Positions 1 through 9,829 of a stretch of DNA of 64,000 nucleotides are shown piece by piece. The stretch's first letter is position 1, and every line of letters starts with the position of its first letter. This stretch comes from Bacillota bacterium (GTDB lineage: Bacteria > Bacillota > UBA4882 > UBA8346), in contig JARKQY010000019.1 in assembly GCA_029974635.1 (NCBI GenBank), positions 1 to 64,000 of the forward strand. The letters run 5' to 3'. The notes below the pieces were generated by a model. It was not told the origin of the DNA. It searched no databases and was given only the letters and a program-made list of their open reading frames with translations. A program made the translations under genes and the position numbers.

Positions 1-108
1 CTTTTCCCTGCAATTTTCCAGTAATAATTTAACAAAATCGTAACAATTATTTTTCTCCGTCTTTTCCTGAAAACCTTTACAAATCAATGATTATCTCTGT
101 TTTGCTTA

Positions 109-1617
109 TTATCGTCTCTTGATCTTATATGCGCCCACAGCAAACCAGGAATCCAGTTTCTTAAAGATGCGGCTCTCCAAAACCGATTCCTCGCCGAAAA
201 TTCTGGCCGCAGGATTATCATTATCAATATACGTGGTAATCAACCATACATTATCAGGCCGGTTCTCTTCCAAAAATCCCCGTATATCCAGTCCTCCGGA
301 GCCGGTAGGTTCAAATGTCCTGCAATAAGCCAAACCGGGATTGGTTTGGGCAACATAGATATATTGTTTATGATTGGGAAAATAATACCAAAACACGCCC
401 CAGGTGTCCGGTCCGATATGGATAAACACATCTCCCGGCTGGATGTTTTGTTGAAAATATTCGGTTATCTCATGAATGGGACCGTTAAACAGGCTTTGAT
501 TAATCTTGATGACATGGGGTGTCATTAATGCCGTAAAAAGCAGGACGAAACCCAAAACCAGCCTTTTATAGGGCAGTTTTGCCAGGCCAAAAGCGGCGGC
601 CAGCAAAAACAGCCCGGAGACAGGCAATAAATGCCGCACATATAAGATCGGCCAAAAGAATATGGAATATAAAATAACCGCCAACAAAGTCAAGACGTGT
701 ACACCCGCCGCCAAGTAAATAACCGTTGCTTTCTCATGTTTGAATACGGCGTAACCGATACCCCACAAAATCAGCCCAAAAATCGCCCAAAAATTCACAA
801 CCGCCAGCGGATCAAAGGTGAAGAATTTATAAGTAAAAGGATAAATTAACGTCTGCCATACGATACCCGGATGAAGCGGCGGGATCCAAAAACCGCCTCC
901 TCCACTTCCTTCACCTCCGCCGCCTCCGATCCATTTCAGCTGCGGCAAAAAACCAAGCGCCCACGGCAAATAACCAAGGGCCGCCAATCCGGCCACAACC
1001 AAAAACATTGGCCGGAATTGTTTCGGATTTATGATGAACCAAACCGCAATCAGTCCGCAAAGGACTGCCATGGCGATTAAGGCGTAATAATGAGTATACA
1101 TGGCCGCCAACATCAGCAGACCGAATGTAAGCCAATCGCTTTTCTTATTCTCTGATACTGCCAAATAAGCGTACAACACGCTTCCCGTTACAAAAAAGAT
1201 GGCCCAGGTATACATCCGGATTTCCTGCCCCATTCCCAGGTACATCGGAGTAACCGTTACCAGGAAGGAAAACAACAGTCCCGTAGTTTTGCCGCAAATG
1301 CGCCTCACCGGACCGATTCCCAAGGAAAATAACGCCAGAACTCCCAGAGCCGAAAAGCCACGTAACACAAAAACGGATTGGCCGAATATCATTGAAAATA
1401 CTTTTAGCATATAAAAGTATAACGGCGGATGAACATCGACTCTTGCCAATTCCCAAATTTCCGCCAGTGAATGCCTGATAATTCCCACACTGCAAGCCTC
1501 ATCATACCAGACGCCTTCACGGGTTATGCCGGTTAACAAAACAATGATCTCGACTATGAATAGCAATCCCCATAATAAAATATCTTGCCGGTTTAATCGC
1601 CTATCTGTTATGACCAT
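109..1617 (-). CDS. GT39/ArnT-like multi-pass membrane glycosyltransferase
   Basis: Integral membrane glycosyltransferase of the PMT/ArnT (GT39) superfamily, which moves sugars from polyprenyl-phosphate donors outside the membrane. A hydrophobic helix (about residues 12-30) is followed by the family's first-loop signature: WYDEA at 37-41 and DVHPPLYF at 61-68. About ten further hydrophobic segments follow, then a soluble C-terminal tail. The 502-residue length suits the family. A run of glycines broken by E and S (about residues 229-242) sits in a predicted extracytoplasmic loop and is unusual. It is next to a methyltransferase and several glycosyltransferases, so surface glycan synthesis is likely. 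The substrate cannot be read from sequence. Confidence 0.85.
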   Translation of the reverse strand: MVITDRRLNRQDILLWGLLFIVEIIVLLTGITREGVWYDEACSVGIIRHSLAEIWELARVDVHPPLYFYMLKVFSMIFGQSVFVLRGFSALGVLALFSLGIGPVRRICGKTTGLLFSFLVTVTPMYLGMGQEIRMYTWAIFFVTGSVLYAYLAVSENKKSDWLTFGLLMLAAMYTHYYALIAMAVLCGLIAVWFIINPKQFRPMFLVVAGLAALGYLPWALGFLPQLKWIGGGGGEGSGGGGFWIPPLHPGIVWQTLIYPFTYKFFTFDPLAVVNFWAIFGLILWGIGYAVFKHEKATVIYLAAGVHVLTLLAVILYSIFFWPILYVRHLLPVSGLFLLAAAFGLAKLPYKRLVLGFVLLFTALMTPHVIKINQSLFNGPIHEITEYFQQNIQPGDVFIHIGPDTWGVFWYYFPNHKQYIYVAQTNPGLAYCRTFEPTGSGGLDIRGFLEENRPDNVWLITTYIDNDNPAARIFGEESVLESRIFKKLDSWFAVGAYKIKRR

Positions 1618-1686
1618 TTTTTCAACCCTTCCAACACATAAATTTGTTATTAGTCATCCACCTCACAAGGAATTATCACGCTTCTT

Positions 1687-2817
1687 CTAGTCAACCGCAG
1701 CAAATAATATAGTTTCATGCCACCCGTTATATTTGTGTGATAAATATAACCGATATTGAGGTACCAATGATTTTATAAAAAACGGTATTTCATAAATATC
1801 TTCAGGCAAGTGATAAATACTTAGCGCCAATTTTGGTTTAAATTTCAGAATCGTCCTGGCGGCCCCCTTTAGAGCATGCAATTCCGCCCCTTCGATATCC
1901 ATTTTGATAAAATCAACCCGCGCTATTCTTTCTGTTTGAACATATTCATCCAGAGTGGTGGCTTTTATTTTTGCGCCGCCCTGCTTAACCGCGCAATAAC
2001 TTGCGGGACCATAGTCAGTGATAAATAAATCAGTAATACCATCCCACAGCCCCAGATTAATTCCGCTGATTATCATTTCCAATTTATTGCTTTGAATATT
2101 GGTTATCATTTTCCGGAAATTATCTTCCGAGGGTTCAAACGAATAAACCTTGCCTGAGGCGCCTACTTTATCCGCAAACCAAATTGCGGTTTCACCCAGG
2201 AAGCCTCCGGCGTCAATAACAACTTCACCTTTTTGGGGCGCGCATTTTCCGGAATACAAATACTGCTCATTTATCCAGGTATTTTCAATTTCATGCCAAT
2301 TATCCCCGCAATTGATGACATAACCGTTAATCTCACCTATTTTTTGCTTTTTTTTAATCAATTTCAGGTTGTTATTCCGCTCAAAGTCCAAGTACGGAAA
2401 AATATCAGCCGCTATCGGTCCCGCTGCGATATAAGCAAGCCGGTATTGTAAAAACCAGTCAAAAACCTCTCTGGATTGGTCATCGGTTAGCATGGAATAT
2501 ACATCATCTAATCTGGTTAAATTCGTCAAGCCATATAACGTAGTTCCCAGAGCAGCTTCTCTATTTTTAGCGCTCAATTCATAAGAATACCTTAAGTGGG
2601 CGTCCCAAATCCCGTCGAATTCAACATTAAAACCCATTTTCCCAAGAATTGCCTTTAGACATATGATCAATTTCCACCGGAGCTTCATGTTGGAAAAATC
2701 AGGTCTGGCTCTGGGGATGAATCGTAGATAATTTTCGATTTGCCGATAAGCGGCGTTATATAGTTCCGCAGTATGAGATGTTTTTTGAATTGATTCCGTT
2801 TTGGTATCCGACAACAT
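1687..2817 (-). CDS. FkbM-family SAM-dependent methyltransferase
   Basis: O-methyltransferase of the FkbM type, probably acting on a sugar or surface glycan. The SAM-binding motif VVIDAGGFLGET lies near residues 199-210, the acidic loop YSFEPSEDNF near 225-234, and the FkbM-typical KMDIEGAE near 308-315. The first 190 residues are an extension without a motif I recognise. The gene lies just upstream of the GT39-like gene, on the same strand and 69 bp away, and is divergent from the glycosyltransferase operon at 3030. The family assignment is firm; the substrate is unknown. Confidence 0.85.
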   Translation of the reverse strand: MLSDTKTESIQKTSHTAELYNAAYRQIENYLRFIPRARPDFSNMKLRWKLIICLKAILGKMGFNVEFDGIWDAHLRYSYELSAKNREAALGTTLYGLTNLTRLDDVYSMLTDDQSREVFDWFLQYRLAYIAAGPIAADIFPYLDFERNNNLKLIKKKQKIGEINGYVINCGDNWHEIENTWINEQYLYSGKCAPQKGEVVIDAGGFLGETAIWFADKVGASGKVYSFEPSEDNFRKMITNIQSNKLEMIISGINLGLWDGITDLFITDYGPASYCAVKQGGAKIKATTLDEYVQTERIARVDFIKMDIEGAELHALKGAARTILKFKPKLALSIYHLPEDIYEIPFFIKSLVPQYRLYLSHKYNGWHETILFAAVD

Positions 2818-2991
2818 AAAATCAGCCCCAAATTATTCTTTAAATTCATCTGATCGCAGTATTGACGACATCCCTGAAAGTAACAGTTTACTACTGAAAT
2901 TGTAAACAAGTTTAATAATAAAATCAAATAAAATTTTGGCATTTATCCCGGACGATATGAGACCTCGAGCCGGCAACTAAATTACATATAG

Positions 2992-3020
2992 TTGTAAATT
3001 TCTTGTTCTTAGTTTAGAAT
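2992..3020 (+). promoter_or_regulatory. Sigma-A promoter for a near-leaderless mRNA
   Basis: A TTGTAA -35 box (2992-2997), an exact 17-bp spacer and a TAGAAT -10 box (3015-3020). The ATG of the next gene starts at 3030, so transcription should begin within about 0-3 nt of the start codon. No Shine-Dalgarno sequence precedes that ATG. The promoter is predicted only from consensus. Confidence 0.55.
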
Positions 3021-3029
3021 TATTCTATC

Positions 3030-4205
3030 ATGAAGCAAAAACCTTTAAAGATATTATTCATTACTTTCGAGTATGGGAAAACCATATCCGGAGGTATTGG
3101 CAGGGTTATCAACAGTCTAGCCCCTCTAATCGCCAAACAAACGGATTTGCATATCATGTTGCTGCGAAATTACGTTGTCTACAAATTCACCATCTACAAA
3201 TTCGCCTGGATATATAAATTATGCGGTGATAGACGGATAACAAAGTATCGCCGGTTTCGGCCCGGGATGTTAATCGGCTTGATCCGGAAAGAGAAGTATG
3301 ATCTCGTGCATGTTTTCCATAGTACCGGGGCCGCAGCGGTCAAAACCATTAAGAAGCGTTTTCCCGGGTTAAAGGTAATTTACAGTTGCCATTCCATTGC
3401 CAAGCATGAATTCCAGATCCGAAACGACCATCCGGATTCTTTAAAGCACGAGGAATGTATTGTAAACTACAGTGATCATCTTCATTTACTAAATCAGTCG
3501 TCGCTTCAATACTTTCAAGCGTCTTACCCTGCCGTCCCGGACCAAAAATCCTATTCAATCATTCCCAATGGGATCGCCGCAGATTCTTTTCAGGAAAAAG
3601 ATAACGGCTTCAAACGCAAAATGGATCAATTATTAGGTCAAAACGGCAAGATCACCGTATTGTGCATGTCCCGCTGGAGCTGGGGCAAGGGATTGGAGGT
3701 TTTACTGGCTGCAGTCCCCGAAGTTGTCGCCCATTACCAAAATATACAATTTGTTATCGCCGGGCGAAAACTCATTAGCTGGGAGTACCATTACCAGGAT
3801 TATTTGCGAAAGATCAATTCGCTAATAAGGAATTTGAACGGCTATGTCAGCGTGTTGGACTGGCTCAACGACCGCCGGCGCAATACTTTGTTCACTTTTG
3901 CCGATATCTGGGTAATGCCGAGTCTGCTCGAATATTTCCCCTACTCTATTTTGGAACCGATGATGGCCAAAATCCCCATCATTTCCTCCCGCATTGACTG
4001 CGTCGTTGAGATGCTGACGGATAACCGCGAATGTTTGTTTTACGAACCAACCAGTCCCCAGCAATTGGCCGACAAACTACTTACCCTGATTCACGCTCCG
4101 GACCTGGGCAAGACATTAGCGGATAATGCTTATTATAAAGCGCAACAGTACTCATGGGGAAAGATAGCTGATATGTATATCAAAATGTATAGGGATGCCT
4201 TATGA
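3030..4205 (+). CDS. GT4-family glycosyltransferase
   Basis: GT-B fold glycosyltransferase, probably a retaining enzyme using a nucleotide sugar in the cytoplasm. The N-terminal domain opens with GKTISGGIGRV (residues 17-27), the usual GT4 acceptor-side glycine loop. The C-terminal domain has the NGIA turn, SRWSWGKG, and the E-x7-E region (MPSLLEYFPYSILEP) that contacts the donor. At 391 residues it is full length. No ribosome site precedes the ATG. The stop overlaps the next start (ATGA), so translation of the next gene is probably coupled. Confidence 0.85.
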   Translation: MKQKPLKILFITFEYGKTISGGIGRVINSLAPLIAKQTDLHIMLLRNYVVYKFTIYKFAWIYKLCGDRRITKYRRFRPGMLIGLIRKEKYDLVHVFHSTGAAAVKTIKKRFPGLKVIYSCHSIAKHEFQIRNDHPDSLKHEECIVNYSDHLHLLNQSSLQYFQASYPAVPDQKSYSIIPNGIAADSFQEKDNGFKRKMDQLLGQNGKITVLCMSRWSWGKGLEVLLAAVPEVVAHYQNIQFVIAGRKLISWEYHYQDYLRKINSLIRNLNGYVSVLDWLNDRRRNTLFTFADIWVMPSLLEYFPYSILEPMMAKIPIISSRIDCVVEMLTDNRECLFYEPTSPQQLADKLLTLIHAPDLGKTLADNAYYKAQQYSWGKIADMYIKMYRDAL

Positions 4206-5542
4206 ATATCGGTTTTATATCATTTATACCGGATAGCGGACATATATCGCCATTATTACGTTTGGCCGCGGTTTTCGCCGCAAGGAAATATAACGTCATA
4301 TGTTATTTTCCGGAAGAAAGTATTCAATTTGCAGACGAGTTCAATGTTCCGGTAAAATCCCTCGGCAGGGTTACGGATGAAATAAGCGGCCAAGTATTTG
4401 CCGGACTATCGGCCAGGTCAATTTTTTATAATGCATTTTCATGTTATTATGATCTTGACAAAGGATATACGCAGCCAATCCAACTAAGTATTACGGAGAA
4501 AACGGAATATATCAAAGAGATGTTAATCCGGGACAACCTTTCACTTATCATCGCGGACAGTAATTGCTTTAATAATTGGTACAAAGCGTTTGCGGCACTT
4601 ACCAAAGCACCACTGGTTATTCATCTTTCCGAAGGAAATTGCCGCAATTGGCAGCGGAGTTTTGTATTAGCATACGGGCTTACCAATCATTCCCCATGGT
4701 TCCAAGCGGCTATTGAAATCATAGGGGCTATATTTCAGCAATATTATTGGAAGGTCTTATCAATTGCCTCAAAAAAAAATGAGCTAAAAATATTTCCTAC
4801 CCTACAAAAATCTTTTGTTTCAATAATTAAGGAGGATCCGGCAGCCCCGCTCTATATAACATCCGGTCTGGGTTTCATAGAAAAAGAAATATTAAAGATT
4901 GAGCCAAAACAAGGCGAGGTTCATCAATTATTATTCCCGCCGGTTGTGGATTGCAGAACGGTTAAATTGCCGCAAACGCTTCAAGAATGGTTTGACAGGG
5001 GAGGAAAGAAACCGGTTGTCTATATATGTTTGGGTACTATGGTCCGGGGTAATAAACGGCTTTTCAGACATATAATCAACGGTTTAAAAGATTTGGATAT
5101 CAACATTCTTTGGGCTGCGCCCGATGATCAGATTTCATTAATAAAGGAGATTGGAGTATTACCCAATCTGCGGATTGAAAAATTTGTGCCGCAGTCACAA
5201 GTTTTGGCGTTGGAAAAAGTTCGCTGTTTCATTACGCATGGAGGAGCTGGAAGCGTTCAAGAAAGTTTATTGTGCGGGAAACCCATGTTATGCATTCCTT
5301 TCATGTTTGACCAGCCATATAACAGCTCGATTGCGGCATTACTTCATGTTGGAATAAAACTCTGGAAGAATAAAGCATCGGCCCGATTAATCCGTAAATC
5401 AGTACACCAACTTCTTTACGATCAAGAGTACTGGAATGCCGCTCAAAACATAATGGGAAGACTGAAAGCCGTAGATGGTGGAGAATCAATACTCGAATAT
5501 TTGCGGAAAATTGGAATGCTTGCCTACAAGCATGGGGGTTGA
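4202..5542 (+). CDS. GT1-family (UGT/MGT-like) glycosyltransferase
   Basis: GT-B glycosyltransferase of the UDP-glucuronosyl/macrolide transferase family. The N-terminus GFISFIPDSGHISPLLRLA is the usual acceptor-domain start. The donor-binding segment ITHGGAGSVQESLLCGKP near residues 344-361, followed by FDQPYNS, matches the C-terminal signature of the family. It is the second gene of a three-gene operon and overlaps the first by 4 bp. Only one nucleotide separates its stop from the next ATG. A lipid or glycan acceptor fits the context, but this is inference. Confidence 0.85.
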   Translation: MNIGFISFIPDSGHISPLLRLAAVFAARKYNVICYFPEESIQFADEFNVPVKSLGRVTDEISGQVFAGLSARSIFYNAFSCYYDLDKGYTQPIQLSITEKTEYIKEMLIRDNLSLIIADSNCFNNWYKAFAALTKAPLVIHLSEGNCRNWQRSFVLAYGLTNHSPWFQAAIEIIGAIFQQYYWKVLSIASKKNELKIFPTLQKSFVSIIKEDPAAPLYITSGLGFIEKEILKIEPKQGEVHQLLFPPVVDCRTVKLPQTLQEWFDRGGKKPVVYICLGTMVRGNKRLFRHIINGLKDLDINILWAAPDDQISLIKEIGVLPNLRIEKFVPQSQVLALEKVRCFITHGGAGSVQESLLCGKPMLCIPFMFDQPYNSSIAALLHVGIKLWKNKASARLIRKSVHQLLYDQEYWNAAQNIMGRLKAVDGGESILEYLRKIGMLAYKHGG

Positions 5543-5543
5543 T

Positions 5544-7529
5544 ATGGAATACGGTATTCTAATGGATAACGATTATCAACCGGCGGAACGTATCGACTCG
5601 GTGGGTTTCTATCAATGGTTGAATGTGTTTCACGGCCGGATGATTGACCGGAATGAAGCGTTGACCCTATTAAAAGACGGTGATTATGATATTGTCCATC
5701 TCCGGCTGAGCCGGGAGAATCTGGCTCTAATTCACCGGATCCGGGAAAGGTTGGGCCCAAATTCAACCACAAAACTGGTATTAAGCCTGGAGTTGCCGGT
5801 CCGGTATTGGAACCGGGAATTTAATGATCCGGAATTATTGAAAACAGCCGTTAGCAAAGGAGATTTTGTATTTGCCGCCGAATCTCACATTGCCCAAGTT
5901 CTCGAAGAATTCAGCGGCAAAACCGTATATGAAATTCCTCATCCGGCCGATGTAACGCGGATCCGAACCCTGCCAAGGGCCGAACCAGGTCATATCATCA
6001 CCATTCTTTACAGCGGGCGCAAGAATATAAAAAAGTACATCTTATGGCTAAGACTGCTTTTTCAAAAAAGACTGGGCATCCGGGTATTGGCCTATCGTTA
6101 TCAAAACCGGGACGATATGAATTATTATCGCCAAAAAAACATTGATTTTGTCTGTTGCGACACTGAAGCGGAATTGATTACCGGATTGACGGAAAGCCGG
6201 CTGCTCATTTTACCGGAAATCTACCCTTACTACGGAAATGAATATCATCAATATGAAAACCTGGTGGTCTACGCGGCGATTGCGGGAACACCCACCATGA
6301 GCGCCAATCATTTGGGCGCCATGCGCCGCTGTTATCCGGAGTTGACCAAACCTCCCTTTAAAAATTACTTATTGTTGTATAGGTGGCTAAAGCGCAATCC
6401 GGCCATACAAAAATATCTAAGCGATACTGCCCGGTCAAAAGCGGAATATTATGATTGGGGCAACCTGCAAAAACGTTTTTTGGACAGGCTTTTTGATGAG
6501 ACTCAGGATGAACGGTTTCGCTTTGGGAAGATCAAGTTTGAGCATCCGTCGCTTTTCCGGCAAATCCACCCGGTATGCGGTCCTCAAACAATCGGTTACC
6601 ACAATGAAGAGTTTGCCGTAGTCTGTCTGGTCAAGGACGGAGCGGAATATATCAATGCTTTTATGGACCATTACCAGCGTTTGGGCACGAAACATTTCTT
6701 TTTTATCGATAATGGTTCAACCGATGCCACCGTCGCATTGCTGAAAAGCTATCCCCATACTACCATCTACGAAACCTCATTGCTTCATAAAAAATATGAG
6801 TGTGAAATCCGGCGGGCCATTATCGAGGAACACTGTAGAAATAAATGGTGCCTGTGTGTCGATATCGATGAGTTATTCGATTATCCTTACTCCAACCGGA
6901 TTCCGATGCAATTATTCCTGCGGTACCTTAATTCTCACAATTATACCGCGGTCTTATCTTATCTGCTGGATATGTTCGCCAAAGAACCGGAATTTTCACT
7001 GGAGGAATCCAGCGGAGATCTAGTGAGTAAATATTGCTATTATGACATTTCACACTTGAAAAAGTCCCGTTACCATTGGCCGTTCACTGCGTTCACCAAT
7101 TATAACCGGCTCTCGGACCCGAAAATGAGAAATTACTCCGGCGGAATCCGGGGGAAAGTTTTTAAAAATAAGAACAGCGGCTACTTGCTCACCAAGCATC
7201 CCTTATTATTCATTGATTCGAAGATCGAACCACTGGTGCACCCGCATTTTAGCAATAACGCGTCCATTGCCGACGTAAACGGGGTCTTAAAACATTATAA
7301 ATTCATTGATTCCTTCAAGGATAAGGTGATTCGCAGTTTGGAATCGGGAGCTTATTCATATTACGCTGAACAGGAGTATAAAGAGTACTATAATGTCCTT
7401 AAAAGAGATAACTATTTGAGTCTATATTCCCATACATCCCAAAAACTTTATGGCCTTGAACAGTTAATTCGCAAAGGTTTTATTCGGATATCTAAAACAT
7501 ATCGCGCCTATGTTGAATCAATTACCTAA
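5544..7529 (+). CDS. Two-domain glycosyltransferase (GT4-like plus GT2-like)
   Basis: I place the start at the ATG at 5544 (MEYGILMDND), with a GGGGG run 5 nt upstream and the previous stop one base away; an in-frame ATG at 5475 would overlap the upstream gene by 68 bp. The N-terminal half (about 1-330) resembles a GT-B transferase and ends in a typical KAEYYDWGNL segment. The C-terminal half starts with FAVVCLVKDGAEYI and carries FFIDNGSTDAT and VDIDELF, which is a GT-A domain of the Glyco_tranf_2_4 type with a DxD-like motif. Two transferases fused in one chain suggest two consecutive glycan steps. Confidence 0.8.
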   Translation: MEYGILMDNDYQPAERIDSVGFYQWLNVFHGRMIDRNEALTLLKDGDYDIVHLRLSRENLALIHRIRERLGPNSTTKLVLSLELPVRYWNREFNDPELLKTAVSKGDFVFAAESHIAQVLEEFSGKTVYEIPHPADVTRIRTLPRAEPGHIITILYSGRKNIKKYILWLRLLFQKRLGIRVLAYRYQNRDDMNYYRQKNIDFVCCDTEAELITGLTESRLLILPEIYPYYGNEYHQYENLVVYAAIAGTPTMSANHLGAMRRCYPELTKPPFKNYLLLYRWLKRNPAIQKYLSDTARSKAEYYDWGNLQKRFLDRLFDETQDERFRFGKIKFEHPSLFRQIHPVCGPQTIGYHNEEFAVVCLVKDGAEYINAFMDHYQRLGTKHFFFIDNGSTDATVALLKSYPHTTIYETSLLHKKYECEIRRAIIEEHCRNKWCLCVDIDELFDYPYSNRIPMQLFLRYLNSHNYTAVLSYLLDMFAKEPEFSLEESSGDLVSKYCYYDISHLKKSRYHWPFTAFTNYNRLSDPKMRNYSGGIRGKVFKNKNSGYLLTKHPLLFIDSKIEPLVHPHFSNNASIADVNGVLKHYKFIDSFKDKVIRSLESGAYSYYAEQEYKEYYNVLKRDNYLSLYSHTSQKLYGLEQLIRKGFIRISKTYRAYVESIT

Positions 7530-7598
7530 TCACCTTTAGCTCCGTTCTTCTCACTTTTTATTTATCAAAACTTGTTCATGTTAAATTAGTTTATAACT

Positions 7599-8570
7599 TC
7601 AACTATTTCTATTGAACTTTTGCCGGAAATAATTAAAAAAAGCGCCTTTTTCTCGGTTTTTATCTTCATTGTAATGTAATTCAACCATAAATAATAAAAA
7701 TGAATGAAAAAACTCCCGCATAATAATGAATGGCAAAAAGAAAATTACATGAAACCGCTTGGCGCGAACCGAATTGTAAAGGATCCCCAATACTTTTTCC
7801 ATAAATACCGCTCCATAGACCAACCCCCACTCCACAATACTAAGTTTGGCGGTCATGGTAATCCCTTTTTGGCGTAATTGCCGTTCCGATTGGGTCCAAT
7901 CCTTGACATGCGACATAAATTTAGCAAAACTGGTCCGGTTAATATGAGAAATAAATGCCCTTGGCTCAAAATAAATTTGGTAGCCATCCCGGGTAACCCG
8001 TTTACAAAAATCATAATCCTCACCTGAGCTTAATTCCTCATCAAAAAAATAACCTGTGTCAACCAATTTCTGCCGTATACTAAGATTGGCTGTTGGATGG
8101 GATACAGCAATCTTTGGTGATAGAGACGGATGCAGGGCCGACCAGGAACAGAAATCATCGCAAATTGCCCAATAATTAGTATTATATCCCTTTATCCCGC
8201 CACCAATGATTTTCACACGTGGATTAACTACTTCGAAATACATATGAGCCATTACATGACACAGTATTAAATTTTTATCAGCCAGACAATCAGCATCAAT
8301 AAATACCAAAACCCCGCCTGTTGCAACTCGCATTCCTTCATTTCTGGCCGCTCCCGGGTTTCTTTTAGAGGCAAAAAGAAATTTTAGTCCATACGACTGA
8401 ATGATATCCCTGGTTTTATCGGTAGAGCCATTATCTACTATAATAATTTCCGTTTTTTCCTTAGGATAGCTTTGCCTGAATAAATGTTCAATGCAATTTC
8501 CAATAAATAATTCACCATTAAAAACCGGGACAATCACAGATACCCGTGGTAGTATAAAAGTATTCACCAA
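7599..8570 (-). CDS. GT2-family glycosyltransferase
   Basis: Inverting GT-A glycosyltransferase. The N-terminus VSVIVPVFNGELFI and VDNGSTDKTRD bind the nucleotide, FIDADC supplies the DxD metal motif, and SSGEDYDFCKR is the catalytic-loop ED motif. The C-terminal 90 residues are hydrophobic and basic and may be membrane-associated. It is the last of three same-strand transferase genes, 5 bp after the GT4 gene. Its 3' end converges on the plus-strand operon, leaving about 70 bp with no strong terminator that I can see. Confidence 0.85.
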   Translation of the reverse strand: MVNTFILPRVSVIVPVFNGELFIGNCIEHLFRQSYPKEKTEIIIVDNGSTDKTRDIIQSYGLKFLFASKRNPGAARNEGMRVATGGVLVFIDADCLADKNLILCHVMAHMYFEVVNPRVKIIGGGIKGYNTNYWAICDDFCSWSALHPSLSPKIAVSHPTANLSIRQKLVDTGYFFDEELSSGEDYDFCKRVTRDGYQIYFEPRAFISHINRTSFAKFMSHVKDWTQSERQLRQKGITMTAKLSIVEWGLVYGAVFMEKVLGILYNSVRAKRFHVIFFLPFIIMREFFHSFLLFMVELHYNEDKNREKGAFFNYFRQKFNRNS

Positions 8571-8575
8571 TGTTT

Positions 8576-9829
8576 TTAACCCCCCGGTGCTTTGGAAGCG
8601 GCGTTGCGAATCGCTTGATTATATACGGTTATAGTTTCAGCGATTGTTTTGTGCCAACTAAAGTTTTCCTGAACGAAATATCCGGCTGCTTCCCCCATCC
8701 GGATTGCTTTGGCGGTATCTTGCAATAGTTCTAAAACTGCAGCGGCAATCTTTGCGGGATCGTTTCCATTAACAAACAAAGCAGTAGGGTTATCCGGAGT
8801 GCCGGCAAATATGTCCGGGAAACCATCCCCTAATATAACAGGTTTGCCGAAAGACATTGCTTCCAATGCCACCAAACCGAATGGTTCATACAAGGAAGGA
8901 AAAATACAGATATCAGCCATTTGATAATGGTCATAAACCTGTTCGGAACTGAGGAATTGGTTGTAAACATATACATTATCAGCTAAATGTAATTTACGAA
9001 CCAGTGATTCTATTGCATCATTGTCCCCATTTCCTATGATAACTAACCTGGTATCGGGCCTTATTTTAACTACTTCCGACATTGCCGCTATCAGGTTAAA
9101 AATTCCCTTACTATAACACAATCTACCTACAAATAAAACAATTTTATCATCAAGGGCTGTTTTCAACCGTGATTGAAGTTGTATCGTGATAGGAGTTGAA
9201 AAAAAAGAATTCGTATTTAAATGGAATGTATTCTCATGTCCATGATGAATAACCGAAATCTTTTTCGGATTCCAGCCATGACCGGTTACCAAACTGAACA
9301 TTTTATCGCTGGGGACAATAATTTTTTGGGCCTTTTTAACCAGTATCCTCTCTATAATTGCGATCAATTTCAAACGATCATTTTTTTTTCCCCAGGGTGT
9401 CATTGTAAATTCTGTGTTGTGCGCATGAAAAACAATAGGAATACGGAGAAAACAACCGCATAATATTCCGGCCAACCCGCTCATCCAATCGTGGACGGCG
9501 ACAATATCAAAGTTAACTTGGCTATGCTGTTTGTTTATCAACCAGTAAGTAGCTAGGTTATAATGTAATAATCTTACGAACCGTAGAAAAAATCCCAAAC
9601 AGCCTACCTCTGCCATTATCTTGGACAACCATCTTAATGTTTTTTCTAATGGTCGGAAAACAAGTACATCCGATTCAATTTCAACAATCGGCAATTCACC
9701 TGGATTAAATGTAAAAACCCAACTATTATGACCGTTTTTTTTAATATATTTCATATAATGTGTAATATAACGGCCTAATCCGCCGTTAACGTTGGGCGGA
9801 TATTCGATAGTCAATAATGCGATATTCAT
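8576..9829 (-). CDS. GT4-family glycosyltransferase (glycogen-synthase-like)
   Basis: The N-terminus EYPPNVNGGLGRYITHY is the loop seen in GT4/GT5 enzymes. VGRLCYSKGI begins the donor domain, and PSLYEPFGLVALEAMSFGKP is the E-x7-E donor signature. At 417 residues it is full length. It overlaps the upstream GT2 gene by 4 bp (ATGA) and sits 5 bp from the downstream GT2 gene, so the three are one operon. Its N-terminus resembles bacterial starch/glycogen synthase-like enzymes, but the GT2 neighbours make a surface glycan more likely. Confidence 0.85.
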   Translation of the reverse strand: MNIALLTIEYPPNVNGGLGRYITHYMKYIKKNGHNSWVFTFNPGELPIVEIESDVLVFRPLEKTLRWLSKIMAEVGCLGFFLRFVRLLHYNLATYWLINKQHSQVNFDIVAVHDWMSGLAGILCGCFLRIPIVFHAHNTEFTMTPWGKKNDRLKLIAIIERILVKKAQKIIVPSDKMFSLVTGHGWNPKKISVIHHGHENTFHLNTNSFFSTPITIQLQSRLKTALDDKIVLFVGRLCYSKGIFNLIAAMSEVVKIRPDTRLVIIGNGDNDAIESLVRKLHLADNVYVYNQFLSSEQVYDHYQMADICIFPSLYEPFGLVALEAMSFGKPVILGDGFPDIFAGTPDNPTALFVNGNDPAKIAAAVLELLQDTAKAIRMGEAAGYFVQENFSWHKTIAETITVYNQAIRNAASKAPGG

